A stretch of 64,000 nucleotides of DNA from Halovenus sp037080055 (GCF_037080055.1 NZ_JBAOJI010000007.1:124001-188000), one strand, 5' to 3'; counted from the first letter of the stretch, positions 8,939-17,642 are shown. Program-made: numbers and translations. Notes: generated from the sequence alone by a model not told the origin.

Positions 8939-9808
8939 TCAGAGGTCGATCCGATTGAAGCGAGCGTAGCCAATCGCCAGCGGAACGACGATCCACAGCG
9001 CGAGGATGACGAACACGAACCAGTTCTGCATGTAGAACGCACCCGCATCGAAGACGATGGTGTTTCCATCGAAACTACCAGTCACGACCGAACCGCCGTC
9101 CAGCCCCAGTCTCGAATCGGGGAATTCGGCGGGGAACGCACTAGCTGGCGTGAGCGCGACGAACATATCTCTGAGCATCTGCGTCAAGCCGAACCGGCCA
9201 GCAAAGTCCGGGAGCTGGTAATCGACGACACCGAGGAGGAGATTCGTCAGTGACTGCCAGGTAAACAGCCCGAAGAAGATGACGATCCCGCCGACCGTCC
9301 CCTGCGTTTCACTGTTGAACAGTGCCGAGAATCCAACACCGATTCCGACGAACATCAGTCCGAATAGAACCGTCGCGAACACGAACACCAGCAACGCTGT
9401 CGCGGAGATGTCCGTCTGGAGGATCAGCAGGCCAAGTGCGGGAATGAATCCAACGACGATCGTGATCGTCATGACGGCTGCGCGGCCGAGGAATTTCCCG
9501 AAGATCACCTCGCCACGACTGTGTGGCAACGACAACAGCAGGTTAATGGTCCCACTCTCACGCTCGCGCACGATCGATTTGATGCTGATGAACAGCCCGG
9601 TGATCGGGATGAAAAAGAGTACGAACACCCCGAACACACCGGTAATCAGGAATCCAACGATGGCTTCCTCTCCTTCTGTGACACCGGAGTCGACGACCAG
9701 ATAGGCGATCCCGCCGATCGCCAGTGCAAAGAGGACGATAATACCCCACAGCACTTTCGAGCGAACGCTGTCTTGGAAGTCTTTCTTGGCGATGGCTTGC
9801 CAACTCAT
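8939..9808 (-). CDS. ABC-2 type transporter permease
   Basis: The 289-residue protein has about six membrane helices and the ABC-2 permease pattern. The N-terminal helix follows AIAKKDFQDSVRSKVLW, a conserved cytosolic segment SIVRERESGTINLLLSLPHS connects helices two and three, and a final helix lies near FVFVILALWIVVPLAIGY. A polar loop of about 60 residues precedes the last helix. The gene overlaps the stop of the upstream ATPase gene by four bases, so they form a two-gene exporter operon. The substrate is unknown; NosY-like and multidrug exporters share this architecture. Confidence 0.88.
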   Translation of the reverse strand: MSWQAIAKKDFQDSVRSKVLWGIIVLFALAIGGIAYLVVDSGVTEGEEAIVGFLITGVFGVFVLFFIPITGLFISIKSIVRERESGTINLLLSLPHSRGEVIFGKFLGRAAVMTITIVVGFIPALGLLILQTDISATALLVFVFATVLFGLMFVGIGVGFSALFNSETQGTVGGIVIFFGLFTWQSLTNLLLGVVDYQLPDFAGRFGLTQMLRDMFVALTPASAFPAEFPDSRLGLDGGSVVTGSFDGNTIVFDAGAFYMQNWFVFVILALWIVVPLAIGYARFNRIDL

Positions 9809-10731
9809 GCTCGTACCTCCTGTTCGGTCGTGTACGCGGCGAACAGATCTTCCAGCGAGGCCTGTTCGGTCTCGAAGTCGTTGACGATTGCCTCTGTCTC
9901 CTCGACTTCGGCAAGGACTGCGGTCTTGCTCGCATCGTCTGCCAGTCCGACGGCGACGACTTCGCCTTCGGTCCTGACGGTGATGCTCTCGACGCCGTTG
10001 ATTCCGCGGATCGAATCGAGCACGCTCTCGGAGAAGCCGGAGCCCTCGACGACCAGGCTCTGGCCGCCGGGGATGTTCGATCGAAGGCCCTCGATCGAGT
10101 CGTCGGCAACGAGTTGTCCTTTCCGGAGGATGCCGACGCGATCACAGACAGCCTCGACCTGTCCGAGGATGTGACTGGAGAAAAACACAGTCGTGCCGCG
10201 TTCGTTCTCCTCGCGGATGATCTCGCGAATTTCTCGGGCCCCGTTGGGATCGAGTCCCGTCGTCGGTTCGTCGAGGATGAGCAGATCCGGGTCGCCGACG
10301 AGTGCCATTCCGAGGATGAGTCGCTGGGCCATCCCTTTCGAGTAGCCGCTGGCTTTCCGGTCGGCGGCGTCCGCGATGCCGACGCGTTCGAGCAGTTCCT
10401 GCGGGTTGTCGTTCGCGTTCTTCGATTCGATTGCGAATTCGAGATGCTGACGGCCCGTCAGTCGGTCGTACACGTCGTATCCTTCCGGCAGGACACCGAT
10501 ACGGTGGCGCAGTTTTTCGCCCTCCTGCTGGCAGCCCATCCCGAATATACGGGCCTGACCTGCCGTCGGCTTGACGAAGTCCAGAAGGATATTGATCGTC
10601 GTTGATTTCCCGGCCCCGTTTGGGCCCAAGAAGCCGAATACCTCGCCCTCCTTGATCTGCAGGTCGAGGTTATCGACAGCTACGAGACTGCCGTACCGTT
10701 TTGTGAGTCCGTTTATTTCGATCGCTGTCAT
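9805..10731 (-). CDS. ABC transporter ATP-binding protein (ABC-2 exporter)
   Basis: This is a 308-residue ATPase with Walker A GPNGAGKST (36-44), signature YSKGMAQ (130-136), Walker B LLILDEP (150-156), the D-loop TTGLDP and a switch histidine in SSHILG. The signature is the SGYSKGMAQRL form usual in ABC-2 export systems. A C-terminal domain of about 85 residues with alternating strands (VEGSGFSESVLDSI) is typical of this group. The start is the ATG at 10731 (MTAIEINGLTKRYG), where family proteins begin. It is the first gene of the exporter operon. Confidence 0.9.
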   Translation of the reverse strand: MTAIEINGLTKRYGSLVAVDNLDLQIKEGEVFGFLGPNGAGKSTTINILLDFVKPTAGQARIFGMGCQQEGEKLRHRIGVLPEGYDVYDRLTGRQHLEFAIESKNANDNPQELLERVGIADAADRKASGYSKGMAQRLILGMALVGDPDLLILDEPTTGLDPNGAREIREIIREENERGTTVFFSSHILGQVEAVCDRVGILRKGQLVADDSIEGLRSNIPGGQSLVVEGSGFSESVLDSIRGINGVESITVRTEGEVVAVGLADDASKTAVLAEVEETEAIVNDFETEQASLEDLFAAYTTEQEVRA

Positions 10732-10873
10732 GTGCGCCAATTCTAGAGTAAGCCACATGTAACTTTGCATCCTGTTTCACAGCCAGAAACACCGCAAGAA
10801 ACTGTCTGCGTGTGATTCTCTCCCAATAAATGTGAACGCAGTGTTTATTTTCCGGGTCGGCGAAAGACGGGCA

Positions 10874-11425
10874 ATGAGTGTCATCGGATTTGTCGGACTC
10901 CCCGGAAGCGGCAAAAGCGAAGCGGCCGCTGTCGCGGAGGAAGAGGGTATTCCCGTCGTGACGATGGGCGATGTGATCCGGGCGGAGTGCCGGGACCGGG
11001 GACTGGATCCCGCAACCGACCACGGCCGGGTCGCACAGGCCCTGCGGGAGGAAAACGGGCCGGCGGCCATCGCCGACCGTTCACTTCCAATCATCGAATC
11101 GGAACTCGAAGACAGCGAGACGGTCGTCGTCGATGGGATCAGATCGGACGTGGAAGTCGACCGCTTCGAGGAGGCCTTCGGCGATGAATTTCGGCTGGTC
11201 TGTATCGAGGCTCCTTTCGAGACCCGGAAAGAACGGTTGGATCTCCGCGGCCGGGACGCCGGCGACGACGAGGGCGGCGAGTCGCTGAAAGACCGCGACG
11301 AGCGCGAACTTGATTTCGGCATGGGTGCGGCGATGGACCGGGCCGATCTGACCGTCGAGAACACCGACTCACTGGCAGCGTTCCGCGAACAGATCACGAA
11401 TATCCTGACCGAGGGATCACCATGA
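10874..11425 (+). CDS. UPF0200-family P-loop kinase-like protein
   Basis: The 183-residue protein starts with a P-loop GLPGSGKSE (about 7-15) and resembles adenylate or dephospho-CoA kinases, with a LID-like segment RKERLDLRGRDAGDD. It matches the archaeal UPF0200 family, whose substrate is unknown. The start is the ATG at 10874, five residues before the first strand. The stop overlaps a 10-codon reading frame that leads into the UPF0201 gene. Archaeoglobus has a fused UPF0200/UPF0201 protein, from memory, which would support a joint function. Confidence 0.8.
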   Translation: MSVIGFVGLPGSGKSEAAAVAEEEGIPVVTMGDVIRAECRDRGLDPATDHGRVAQALREENGPAAIADRSLPIIESELEDSETVVVDGIRSDVEVDRFEEAFGDEFRLVCIEAPFETRKERLDLRGRDAGDDEGGESLKDRDERELDFGMGAAMDRADLTVENTDSLAAFREQITNILTEGSP

Positions 11426-11454
11426 CTGACCTGCGCACGGAGGAAACACGATGA
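11422..11454 (+). other. 10-codon micro-ORF linking two genes
   Basis: An ATG at 11422 overlaps the UPF0200 stop (ATGA). The frame encodes MTDLRTEETR and ends with a TGA that overlaps the start of the UPF0201 gene (ATGA at 11451). The frame also holds the GGAGG ribosome binding site (11439-11443) of the downstream gene. This could be a translational coupling device; chance is not excluded for so short a frame. Confidence 0.35.
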
Positions 11455-11858
11455 ACTACGCAATCGAAGCCGAACTCACGGCTCCCGTCTACGATACAGA
11501 GGTACAGAACCGCGTCGCCGAGGCCATCACTGAAATCTTTCCCGACGCCGAGCCCGAATTCCAGCACGGCGAACTGACGGCGACGGTCCACAGCCTCGAA
11601 CAGTTCTCCGAACAGCTACACCGACAGGCGATTCTCGACACTGCCCGCGGGGTCTTTTTCGACAACCGCAGCGGTGACGGCTTCTCCTTCCGGCTGAAAA
11701 AGCAGGCTGCTTTTCAGGGGCTGGTCAACTTCGTCGTCGACGAACCGGGCGAACTGGGCGTCATCGCCGTCCGGGTGCAGGTCGAGGAACCGACGGTTGA
11801 GGAGTTAATCGATCACATCGCCCCCCGAACCGAGGACGGCAAACCCGTCGAAGAGTAA
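11451..11858 (+). CDS. UPF0201-family protein (exosome-associated RNA-binding type)
   Basis: The 135-residue protein matches the archaeal UPF0201 family, small alpha/beta proteins often annotated as RNA-binding or exosome-related. The characteristic middle reads RGVFFDNRSGDGFSFRLKKQ, followed by a beta-rich C-terminus (GELGVIAVRVQVEEPTVEEL). A clear GGAGG ribosome binding site lies seven bases before the ATG. The gene is coupled to the upstream UPF0200 gene, and its stop codon directly abuts the convergent SRP54 stop codon. The molecular role is not established. Confidence 0.78.
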   Translation: MNYAIEAELTAPVYDTEVQNRVAEAITEIFPDAEPEFQHGELTATVHSLEQFSEQLHRQAILDTARGVFFDNRSGDGFSFRLKKQAAFQGLVNFVVDEPGELGVIAVRVQVEEPTVEELIDHIAPRTEDGKPVEE

Positions 11859-13283
11859 TCAGCCGAAGGGGCCGCCGCCACCGCCGCCCATACCGGGGCC
11901 GCCACCGCCGCCGCCGCCCATCCCGCCGGGACCGCCGCCGCCCTGCTGCATCTGTTTCATCATCCGCTCCATGTCGGCGTCGCCCATGCCCTGGAACTGC
12001 TTGAGCGTGCGCTCCATCATCTTGTGCTGTTCGAGCAGTTCGCGAATCCGATCCTCGGGCTTGCCCGATCCGCGGGCGATCCGCCGGGTTCGACTCGCGC
12101 CGACGACCCGCGGATTCTCCAGTTCCTCCTCGGTCATCGAATCCATGATGACCTCGAAGTCGCGCATGCGTTCCTCGGTCACGTCCATCGCGTCGTCGGG
12201 CAGTTGGTCCATCATCCCGCCGCCGAGGCCGGGGATCATGTCCATCACCTGATCCAGCGGTCCCATCCGGTTCATCGCCTCCATCTGCTTGCGGAGATCC
12301 TTCAGGGTGAACTGCCCTTCGAGCATGTCCTCGGGGTCCCAGTCTTCGTCTTCGGCCTGGGTCTCCTCCATCGCGCGCTCGACGCGCTCGGTAAGCTGTT
12401 CGAGGTCACCCATCCCGAGCAGTCGGGAGACGAAACTGGACGACTCGAAGCGTTCGATATCCTTGACCGTCTCACCGGTTCCGAGGAAGCCAATCGTCGA
12501 GTTTGTCTCGTTGACCGCCGCGAGCGCGCCGCCACCTTTCGCCGTCCCGTCGACCTTGGTGACGATCACGCTGTCGATGCCGATGGTTTCCTCGAACTCT
12601 TGGGCCTGCTCTTTGGCGCTCTGGCCCATCGCCGCGTCGATGACGAGCATGTTCCGGTCCGGGTCGGCCGTCTGCTCGATGCGCTCGATCTGGTCGATCA
12701 ACTCCTGGTTGAGCGCGTCACGACCGGCCGTGTCGACGATCTGTACGTCGGCGTCTGCCGTTTCGAGTAGCCCTTCCTCAGCAATTTTCTCCGGATTGTC
12801 CGCGTCCGGGTCGCCGTAGTAATCGACTTCGGCCTCCTCGGCGAGTTGCTTGGCCTGATCGTACGCGCCCGGCCGGTCGGTGTCAGTCTGGATGATCGCC
12901 GGTCGGAGTCCTTTCTTCGAGAACCACCACGCGATCTTGCCGGCGGTCGTGGTCTTCCCCGACCCGTATAGCCCGGCGAGTAGAATTGTCTGTTCCTCTA
13001 GTGGGAGTTCTGTCGATTCGCCGAGTAGATCGACCAGTTCCTCGTAGACGATTCGCAGAACCCAGTCACGTGGGGAGGTTCCCCCCGGCGGTTCCTCTTC
13101 GAGGGCCCGTTGCTTGATGCTGTCTGAAAGTTCTCGAACGAGTTCGATATCGACGTCCGCCTGAATCAGCGAACGCTGGATCTCCTTGACGATGTTGTCG
13201 ATGTCGTCCTCGGAGATCCGAGATTTGCCCCGAAGGTCATCGAGTGTACTCCGGAGTGAACTGCCGAGATCGTCGAGTACCAT
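11859..13283 (-). CDS. srp54: Signal recognition particle subunit SRP54
   Basis: The 474-residue GTPase binds the SRP RNA and the signal peptides of nascent membrane proteins. The N domain (1-95) precedes the G domain with G1 GLYGSGKTT (104-112), the IIQTDTDRPGAYDQ segment, G3 DTAGRD and G4 TKVDG. The methionine-rich M domain follows (about 310-440), including the RNA-binding RTRRIARGSG. The tail from about residue 440 is almost entirely Gly and Met, an unusually long glycine run seen in some haloarchaeal homologues. The stop codon abuts that of the UPF0201 gene. Confidence 0.96.
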   Translation of the reverse strand: MVLDDLGSSLRSTLDDLRGKSRISEDDIDNIVKEIQRSLIQADVDIELVRELSDSIKQRALEEEPPGGTSPRDWVLRIVYEELVDLLGESTELPLEEQTILLAGLYGSGKTTTAGKIAWWFSKKGLRPAIIQTDTDRPGAYDQAKQLAEEAEVDYYGDPDADNPEKIAEEGLLETADADVQIVDTAGRDALNQELIDQIERIEQTADPDRNMLVIDAAMGQSAKEQAQEFEETIGIDSVIVTKVDGTAKGGGALAAVNETNSTIGFLGTGETVKDIERFESSSFVSRLLGMGDLEQLTERVERAMEETQAEDEDWDPEDMLEGQFTLKDLRKQMEAMNRMGPLDQVMDMIPGLGGGMMDQLPDDAMDVTEERMRDFEVIMDSMTEEELENPRVVGASRTRRIARGSGKPEDRIRELLEQHKMMERTLKQFQGMGDADMERMMKQMQQGGGGPGGMGGGGGGGPGMGGGGGGPFG

Positions 13284-13340
13284 TGGAAGCGACTACGAGA
13301 CCATCCCGGTAAAACCTTTTTCTCGCCCTCGGCGACCTGA

Positions 13341-13616
13341 TCAGGGTTCGACGTACTGACTCTCCCAGTCTCGGCGTGCCTCGATCTCACGACGCCCCCG
13401 TCGCGTGAGACTGTAGAAGTTCGTCCGGCGGTCCCGTTGGCCCTTCTCGACGAGTCCTTTATCGACCAGTGTGTCGAGATTGGGATACAGCCGACCGTGG
13501 TGTATCTCTTTTTCGTAGTAATCTTCCAGTTCCTCTTTGATCGCAAGTCCGTGTGGCTCCTCCCGGCCCGCGATGACGTACAGCAAATCACGCTGAAATC
13601 CTGTCAGGTCGTACAT
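13341..13616 (-). CDS. PadR-family transcriptional regulator
   Basis: The 91-residue protein is a small winged-helix PadR regulator: LTGFQRDLLYVIAGREEPHGLAI, then HHGRLYPNLDTLVDKGLVEK for the recognition helix and wing, and TNFYSLTRRGRREIEARRDW. It lacks the long C-terminal dimer domain of larger PadR proteins, as do many haloarchaeal ones. The strand upstream of its ATG is very AT-rich (ATATTAAATAT near 13650-13660), which could be its TATA box and an operator for self-regulation. The regulated gene is not obvious, because the neighbour on that side is 400 bases away. Confidence 0.85.
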   Translation of the reverse strand: MYDLTGFQRDLLYVIAGREEPHGLAIKEELEDYYEKEIHHGRLYPNLDTLVDKGLVEKGQRDRRTNFYSLTRRGRREIEARRDWESQYVEP

Positions 13617-14012
13617 TGGTACTTTACACTACTATTTTATTGTCTGAATATATTAAATATGTCGTTCGATATACGTCGCCGTTTGAGACGGGCCGAATTC
13701 GTCCGCTGGTATCAGATGATACTGCCCTGTGGTTGCCGTCCATTCGGGCCCGAACGAACGATCAGTTCGTGAAAAAACCACCGCGAACTGTTGAGACCGC
13801 TATTTTTGGCTATCACTCGGTATCGATATATTCCACACATATGCAATCTTTCTTTCACGTGTGTGTACCAGTGCTGTCGTTGCGCGGTATTCGGGCCCGG
13901 ATACCTCTCATCAAAATGAGTACACTTCTCTGCATAACTCGCCAAACACAAATGATCGGTCCCGGACAACGAATATTCAATGTTTCCGTCATAAGAGCGC
14001 ACAGCGTCACTC
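13617..14012. other. Gene-free AT-rich gap
   Basis: About 395 bases between padR and the asparagine-synthetase-like gene hold no convincing gene. It is more AT-rich than its surroundings near 13620-13670 and again near 13800-13850. It contains the small hairpin CGAAC-gatca-GTTCG near 13755. Frames of up to 147 codons cross the region but have atypical composition and no family resemblance. It probably holds the padR promoter and perhaps decayed sequence. Confidence 0.5.
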
Positions 14013-15107
14013 CTATGTCGATCCCGGCAGGCCGTCTTCCGTCGCGATGGATTCGATGAACGCGGTGACGTGGTCGTCTTGCCGGCGTTTGAAGCCGCGT
14101 TCTCTGGCGAGGCGGTCGAGTTCGCGGGCGACGAGACTCCCATATTGGACTGCTTTTTTCTCTCTAAATACGATCCGATCCGGCAGAAACGGTCGAGCAG
14201 CGAGTCTGAGCGCCCACTTGCGTTCTCCCCGGTCTGTCACGAGTGCCTCGGCCGGAAGTGCAAGGGCAGCGCGGACCACGGCGTCGGACAACAGCGGGAC
14301 GACGGGTTCGACTCCGCCGCTCCACAGCGTGAGTACGTCTCGTTCCAACTGGGCGGGGAGGGTCTCGATCATCTCCCGTCGCGCACCGCGGACCGTCTCC
14401 GCCTCGACTCGTGGATCGTCGGGTGCGCGGGCGACCTTGGCGTAGCCGCCGAACAGTTCGTCTGCTCCCTGCCCGAGCACCAGTCGTTCGTAGCCGTCCG
14501 CACGAACTGCTTCGGCTAGAACGTACAGTGGGAGTGCAATCTGTACGTCCATCGCGTTCGTTCGACCGGTCGCCGCTACCACCTCGGGCAACGCACGTTC
14601 GAGACGCTCCCGGTCGAGCGTGACGACGGTCAGGTCGCGGTCGAGCAGCGCTGCGGCCGTTCTGGCGGCCTCGATGTCGTGACTATCCGGGAAGCCCACC
14701 GTGTACAGCGGCGCGTCGAGACGGGCCGCGAGAATCGCGGAATCGAGCCCACCCGAAAAGGCGATTGCGTGCCCAGCGGGATCGACTCCGTCGACTGCAG
14801 TTCTCACCGCTTCCCGAACTGCCTCGACGCCCGCGTTCGTCTCGACTGGTGCCGGATCTGGCAGCGAGAACTGCCGAGTGAGTTCGCCGTCCGCCCGGAC
14901 GTGGCCCGCCGGGAGCCGCGTCGGGTCCGGGAGATCAGTTGGCCTGTGGCTCCACTCCTGCCCGTCGAAAAACAGCGGGACTCGGCCCAGCACGTCTCGG
15001 ACGAGACCCCCGTCGAGTTCGCCCGCGAAGCCGTTCGTTCCCGGGAGCGGGTCGCCTGTATCGAGCGCGCGTCGAACGATCTCGGGATCTGCGCCTGTGA
15101 TCGCCAT
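14013..15107 (-). CDS. Asparagine synthetase-like protein (synthetase domain only)
   Basis: The 364-residue protein has the PP-loop ATP pyrophosphatase motif SGGLDS (118-123), then GFPDSHDIEAAR and GQGADELFGGY, as in the C-terminal half of AsnB. The N-terminus begins MAITGADPE and lacks the Cys2 glutaminase nucleophile. Only a short remnant (LPGTNGFAGELDG) resembles the amidotransferase domain. It may therefore use ammonia directly or activate another substrate. Its ATG shares one base with the stop of the upstream PHP gene, so the two are translated together, and the true role may be linked to that phosphoesterase. Confidence 0.75.
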   Translation of the reverse strand: MAITGADPEIVRRALDTGDPLPGTNGFAGELDGGLVRDVLGRVPLFFDGQEWSHRPTDLPDPTRLPAGHVRADGELTRQFSLPDPAPVETNAGVEAVREAVRTAVDGVDPAGHAIAFSGGLDSAILAARLDAPLYTVGFPDSHDIEAARTAAALLDRDLTVVTLDRERLERALPEVVAATGRTNAMDVQIALPLYVLAEAVRADGYERLVLGQGADELFGGYAKVARAPDDPRVEAETVRGARREMIETLPAQLERDVLTLWSGGVEPVVPLLSDAVVRAALALPAEALVTDRGERKWALRLAARPFLPDRIVFREKKAVQYGSLVARELDRLARERGFKRRQDDHVTAFIESIATEDGLPGST

Positions 15108-15778
15108 CAGAAAAACTGGTGTCGCGCCCGGCGCGTGGCGGAACCGGCCACCTGTCTGAGAGTGATCCGGTAGGGGGTCCGCCGTCCCTGGACGGTCGTG
15201 TTGCCGTTACGAATCGCCGTGAGAATTCCGTCGACCGACCTGTCGTCGGTCTCGACGAGCGTCTGCGCCCGTCCGACCATCTCGGCGATGTGGGCGTCGC
15301 TGCCTGCTGTCTTCGTCATCCCGTACTCGTCGGCGAGGCTGTCGGCCTGCCGGTTCGCTCGTCCGGTGAACAGTCGGGAGTTGTACACCTCTATCGCGTC
15401 TGCTGCCTTGATTTCGGTCTTCGGGATCGCCCCGAGTACACCCTTTCTGAGTTCCTGAAACGGATGCGGCACGACTGCAATTCCCTCTGCGTCGTGGATT
15501 CGTTCGACCGTCTTCCGGAAGGGCAACCCTCGCTCGATTGCTCGGTCGATTCCGAGGCCGAGCACGTGGCCGGCGGCGCTGGACACCTCCATTCCCGGGA
15601 TAACCAGCAACTCCTCCGAACTGAGTTCGGCCGCTCGCCTCCCGGCCGAAAAGTCGTCGTGATCGGTGACCGCAATCGCGTCGAGACTGCTCGCCCGTGC
15701 AGCGTCGAGTAACTGTTCGACGGAGTCGTGGCCGTCGTAGGAGTGTATAGAATGGGTGTGAAGCTCTACGGCGAGCAC
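15107..15778 (-). CDS. PHP-domain metal-dependent phosphoesterase
   Basis: The protein of about 223 residues carries the four PHP motifs: HTHS (His7, His9), VTDHDD, HPF and GSDAH, which coordinate two or three metal ions in phosphatases, nucleases and DNA polymerase accessory domains. A GTG at 15778 (VLAVELHTHS) is chosen because the first strand begins there; longer extensions would run under the next gene. It lies first in a pair with the asparagine-synthetase-like gene, with a TGATG junction. The substrate is unknown. Confidence 0.82.
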   Translation of the reverse strand: MLAVELHTHSIHSYDGHDSVEQLLDAARASSLDAIAVTDHDDFSAGRRAAELSSEELLVIPGMEVSSAAGHVLGLGIDRAIERGLPFRKTVERIHDAEGIAVVPHPFQELRKGVLGAIPKTEIKAADAIEVYNSRLFTGRANRQADSLADEYGMTKTAGSDAHIAEMVGRAQTLVETDDRSVDGILTAIRNGNTTVQGRRTPYRITLRQVAGSATRRARHQFF

Positions 15779-15834
15779 ACTTGGGGTTGGGGAGAGTCGG
15801 TCAAAAGCACCGCGATTCAGGTTCTCCCTGCCAC

Positions 15835-16305
15835 TCACAGCACGAGCAGCCCGGCACCAGCCGCAGACAGCAGGCCGGCGACAACCAGCAACAGGACGGC
15901 AAACACCGAGCCGAGTTGGAAGAAGCGCCGTGCCTCGCGCGCGGGCTCTCGGACCTTGTCCCGACCGCTGCCGTCGGCGAGTCGACTCGCACCGACTTCC
16001 GTGACGCCGGCGGTCACGAACCACAACGTCAGCATACTCACGACGAGATATCCGTTCGTACTTCCCGTCAGCGTCTCCGTCGTGTACTGTGTCCCGGCCA
16101 TATGTCCGCCCGTGAGAAAGAGCAACAGGACACTCGTGCGCGAGAGGATCTTGAATCGCCCTGTTATCGTACTGAGCGGTCCGGCATCGAAGTTGCCGTT
16201 CAGCGCGAGTGGTAACACACCCAGCGTCATGAACAGAATACTGCCGGTCCAGAGGCCGGCGAAAACGGAGTGAATGACGTACGACGCGACATCGATTGCG
16301 GTCAT
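15835..16305 (-). CDS. Four-helix membrane protein (CopD-like)
   Basis: The 156-residue protein has four predicted membrane helices: around residues 8-35 (SYVIHSVFAGLWTGSILFMT), 55-70, 85-105 and 128-154. The spacing and the early histidine (YVIHSVFAGLWTG) resemble CopD/DUF4149-type proteins, in which histidines may bind copper or haem. An RLADGSG-REPAREARRF cytosolic loop joins helices three and four. It stands alone between the PHP gene and the CheC-like gene. The family assignment is tentative. Confidence 0.6.
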   Translation of the reverse strand: MTAIDVASYVIHSVFAGLWTGSILFMTLGVLPLALNGNFDAGPLSTITGRFKILSRTSVLLLFLTGGHMAGTQYTTETLTGSTNGYLVVSMLTLWFVTAGVTEVGASRLADGSGRDKVREPAREARRFFQLGSVFAVLLLVVAGLLSAAGAGLLVL

Positions 16306-16345
16306 ACCTCTCCGTCTGCTTGCCAGATACTCAAACCGTCCGGTT

Positions 16346-17002
16346 TCAGAACGCCCGGTCGTCGTCCTGCCGTGCGGTGAGGTCGTCGATTTCGCGGATC
16401 TCCTCGATATCCAGCTTGTCGATCAGGTTGACGAAGGCACCCGGATCGGGCACGAGGAAGATTCGAAGCTGGAACTCCCGGTTTTCTTCCTCCAGATCGA
16501 CGACTGAATCGAGGACGATCGACAGCGAATCTGAGTGAACGTGTGAGAGTGTCTCTTCGGCGATGACCTCCGCGTCGTCGTATTCGAGACTCGGCGTCTC
16601 CATGTTGATCGTCGTTTCGAGGGTGTTGGCGATGCCGTCGATGAACCCGGAGGTGAGGATATTACACATCTCCTGGAGGGCGCTCTCCTGCAGCTGGTTG
16701 AGTTCGCCGTTCTCGACGGGTTGACCGGTCATGTGGTGGGCGATCTCCTCGCCGGTCCGGTCGTCGAAGGTCATCAGAAAGACACCATAGGGCGGTTCGG
16801 TCAGTCGAATGTTCGCGTGATGGAAGGCCCCCTCTCCGATCTCGTGGGGGATATCGCTGGGCTCGACGAAGGAGAGACTCTTGATCTGGATATCGGCGTC
16901 GATGTTCGCCATCGTCGACAGCGAGTCTGCGACGTTTTTCGCCCCGTGTTGGATCAGTTTCCCGATGATTGTCAGCTTCCGAATATCGATGAGTATCGGC
17001 AT
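16346..17002 (-). CDS. CheC-like chemotaxis phosphatase
   Basis: The 218-residue protein starts MPILIDIRKLTIIGKL and contains the CheC/CheX phosphatase-type helix ELNQLQESALQEMCNI (about residues 99-114), with the expected Glu and Asn, and a second related helix later in the protein. CheC proteins dephosphorylate CheY or dock it in the taxis pathway. No other che or flagellin genes are near, so this is a solitary copy, as often in haloarchaea. The ATG at 17002 was chosen over an upstream one because the first conserved strand begins there. Confidence 0.72.
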   Translation of the reverse strand: MPILIDIRKLTIIGKLIQHGAKNVADSLSTMANIDADIQIKSLSFVEPSDIPHEIGEGAFHHANIRLTEPPYGVFLMTFDDRTGEEIAHHMTGQPVENGELNQLQESALQEMCNILTSGFIDGIANTLETTINMETPSLEYDDAEVIAEETLSHVHSDSLSIVLDSVVDLEEENREFQLRIFLVPDPGAFVNLIDKLDIEEIREIDDLTARQDDDRAF

Positions 17003-17405
17003 TGAAAATCCGTATTGGGACGAGTGTGTTAGGCGTTTCGCCACCAAAATCAGATTTGAAGTAGCGGCCGTCCACTCGCTCCCGAAGTCGGGAGTTTCAC
17101 AACGGTTCTCTTACTTGCGGCCCGGAACTGCACTCACGCTGGTTTGATTTGCTTTCGATATGGAATTTTGTGCCGTTCCATGTCACTCGATGGTAGTCAA
17201 CCCAAGGATCTGGTGTAGATCGATGCATCCAGGTAGCTTTCTCCAGGAGAAGTAAACACGCACTCACTGAACTCGGAACCGTGTAGTAAATTTTAATAAA
17301 CAATGCATTAGTGGTAGAGCGGCTCAGGAGCCGGTTCTTCGGGGACGTATGTTAACGGCCCTCAGAGTACCATTATAACCCTCCAGTGACAAGGTGGTGA
17401 TGACC
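17003..17405. other. Gene-free gap with hairpins and promoter-like sites
   Basis: About 400 bases separate the cheC-like gene and the UPF0058 gene. There is a perfect 7-bp hairpin CTCCCGA/TCGGGAG with a 2-base loop (17079-17094). A strong TATA-like TTTTAATAAA lies near 17291-17300, followed by TAGTGGTAGAGC, which resembles a tRNA D-arm, and a small hairpin CGGCTC/GAGCCG. The last part (ATTATAA near 17371-17378) fits the UPF0058 promoter. No gene longer than a few dozen codons is convincing. Confidence 0.5.
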
Positions 17406-17642
17406 ATGAAAAAGCAGGAACTCATTCACCTTCACGGCCTGCTCGCACAGGTACAAGACCACTACGAAGAGCAGACGGGCAATACCGTCGAACACGACAA
17501 GTACACAGAACTTGGCGTGCAGCCGACATCGATCCACAAATCGAAGACAGATCACAAAGACGCTGTTTTTGCTCTTGCACACGGAATCACCAGCGAAATC
17601 GACTCGAAGAAAACCGAGCGCGTCTCCGCTGCTGCGGACTGA
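17406..17642 (+). CDS. UPF0058 family protein
   Basis: The 78-residue protein (MKKQELIHLHGLLAQV, then HKDAVFALAHGIT) matches the small archaeal UPF0058 family of unknown function, whose conserved histidines (HLHG and HG) suggest metal binding. The ATG at 17406 is preferred to the in-frame GTG-GTG-ATG just upstream because GGTGAT (17396-17401), matching the 16S rRNA tail, sits four bases before it. A TATA-like ATTATAA lies about 30 bases upstream. It is monocistronic. Confidence 0.8.
   Translation: MKKQELIHLHGLLAQVQDHYEEQTGNTVEHDKYTELGVQPTSIHKSKTDHKDAVFALAHGITSEIDSKKTERVSAAAD

Noticed and set aside
13616..14143. Frames of 140-150 codons across the gap after padR
   Set aside because: AT-rich, with Ser/Arg/Ile-rich products and no resemblance to known families.
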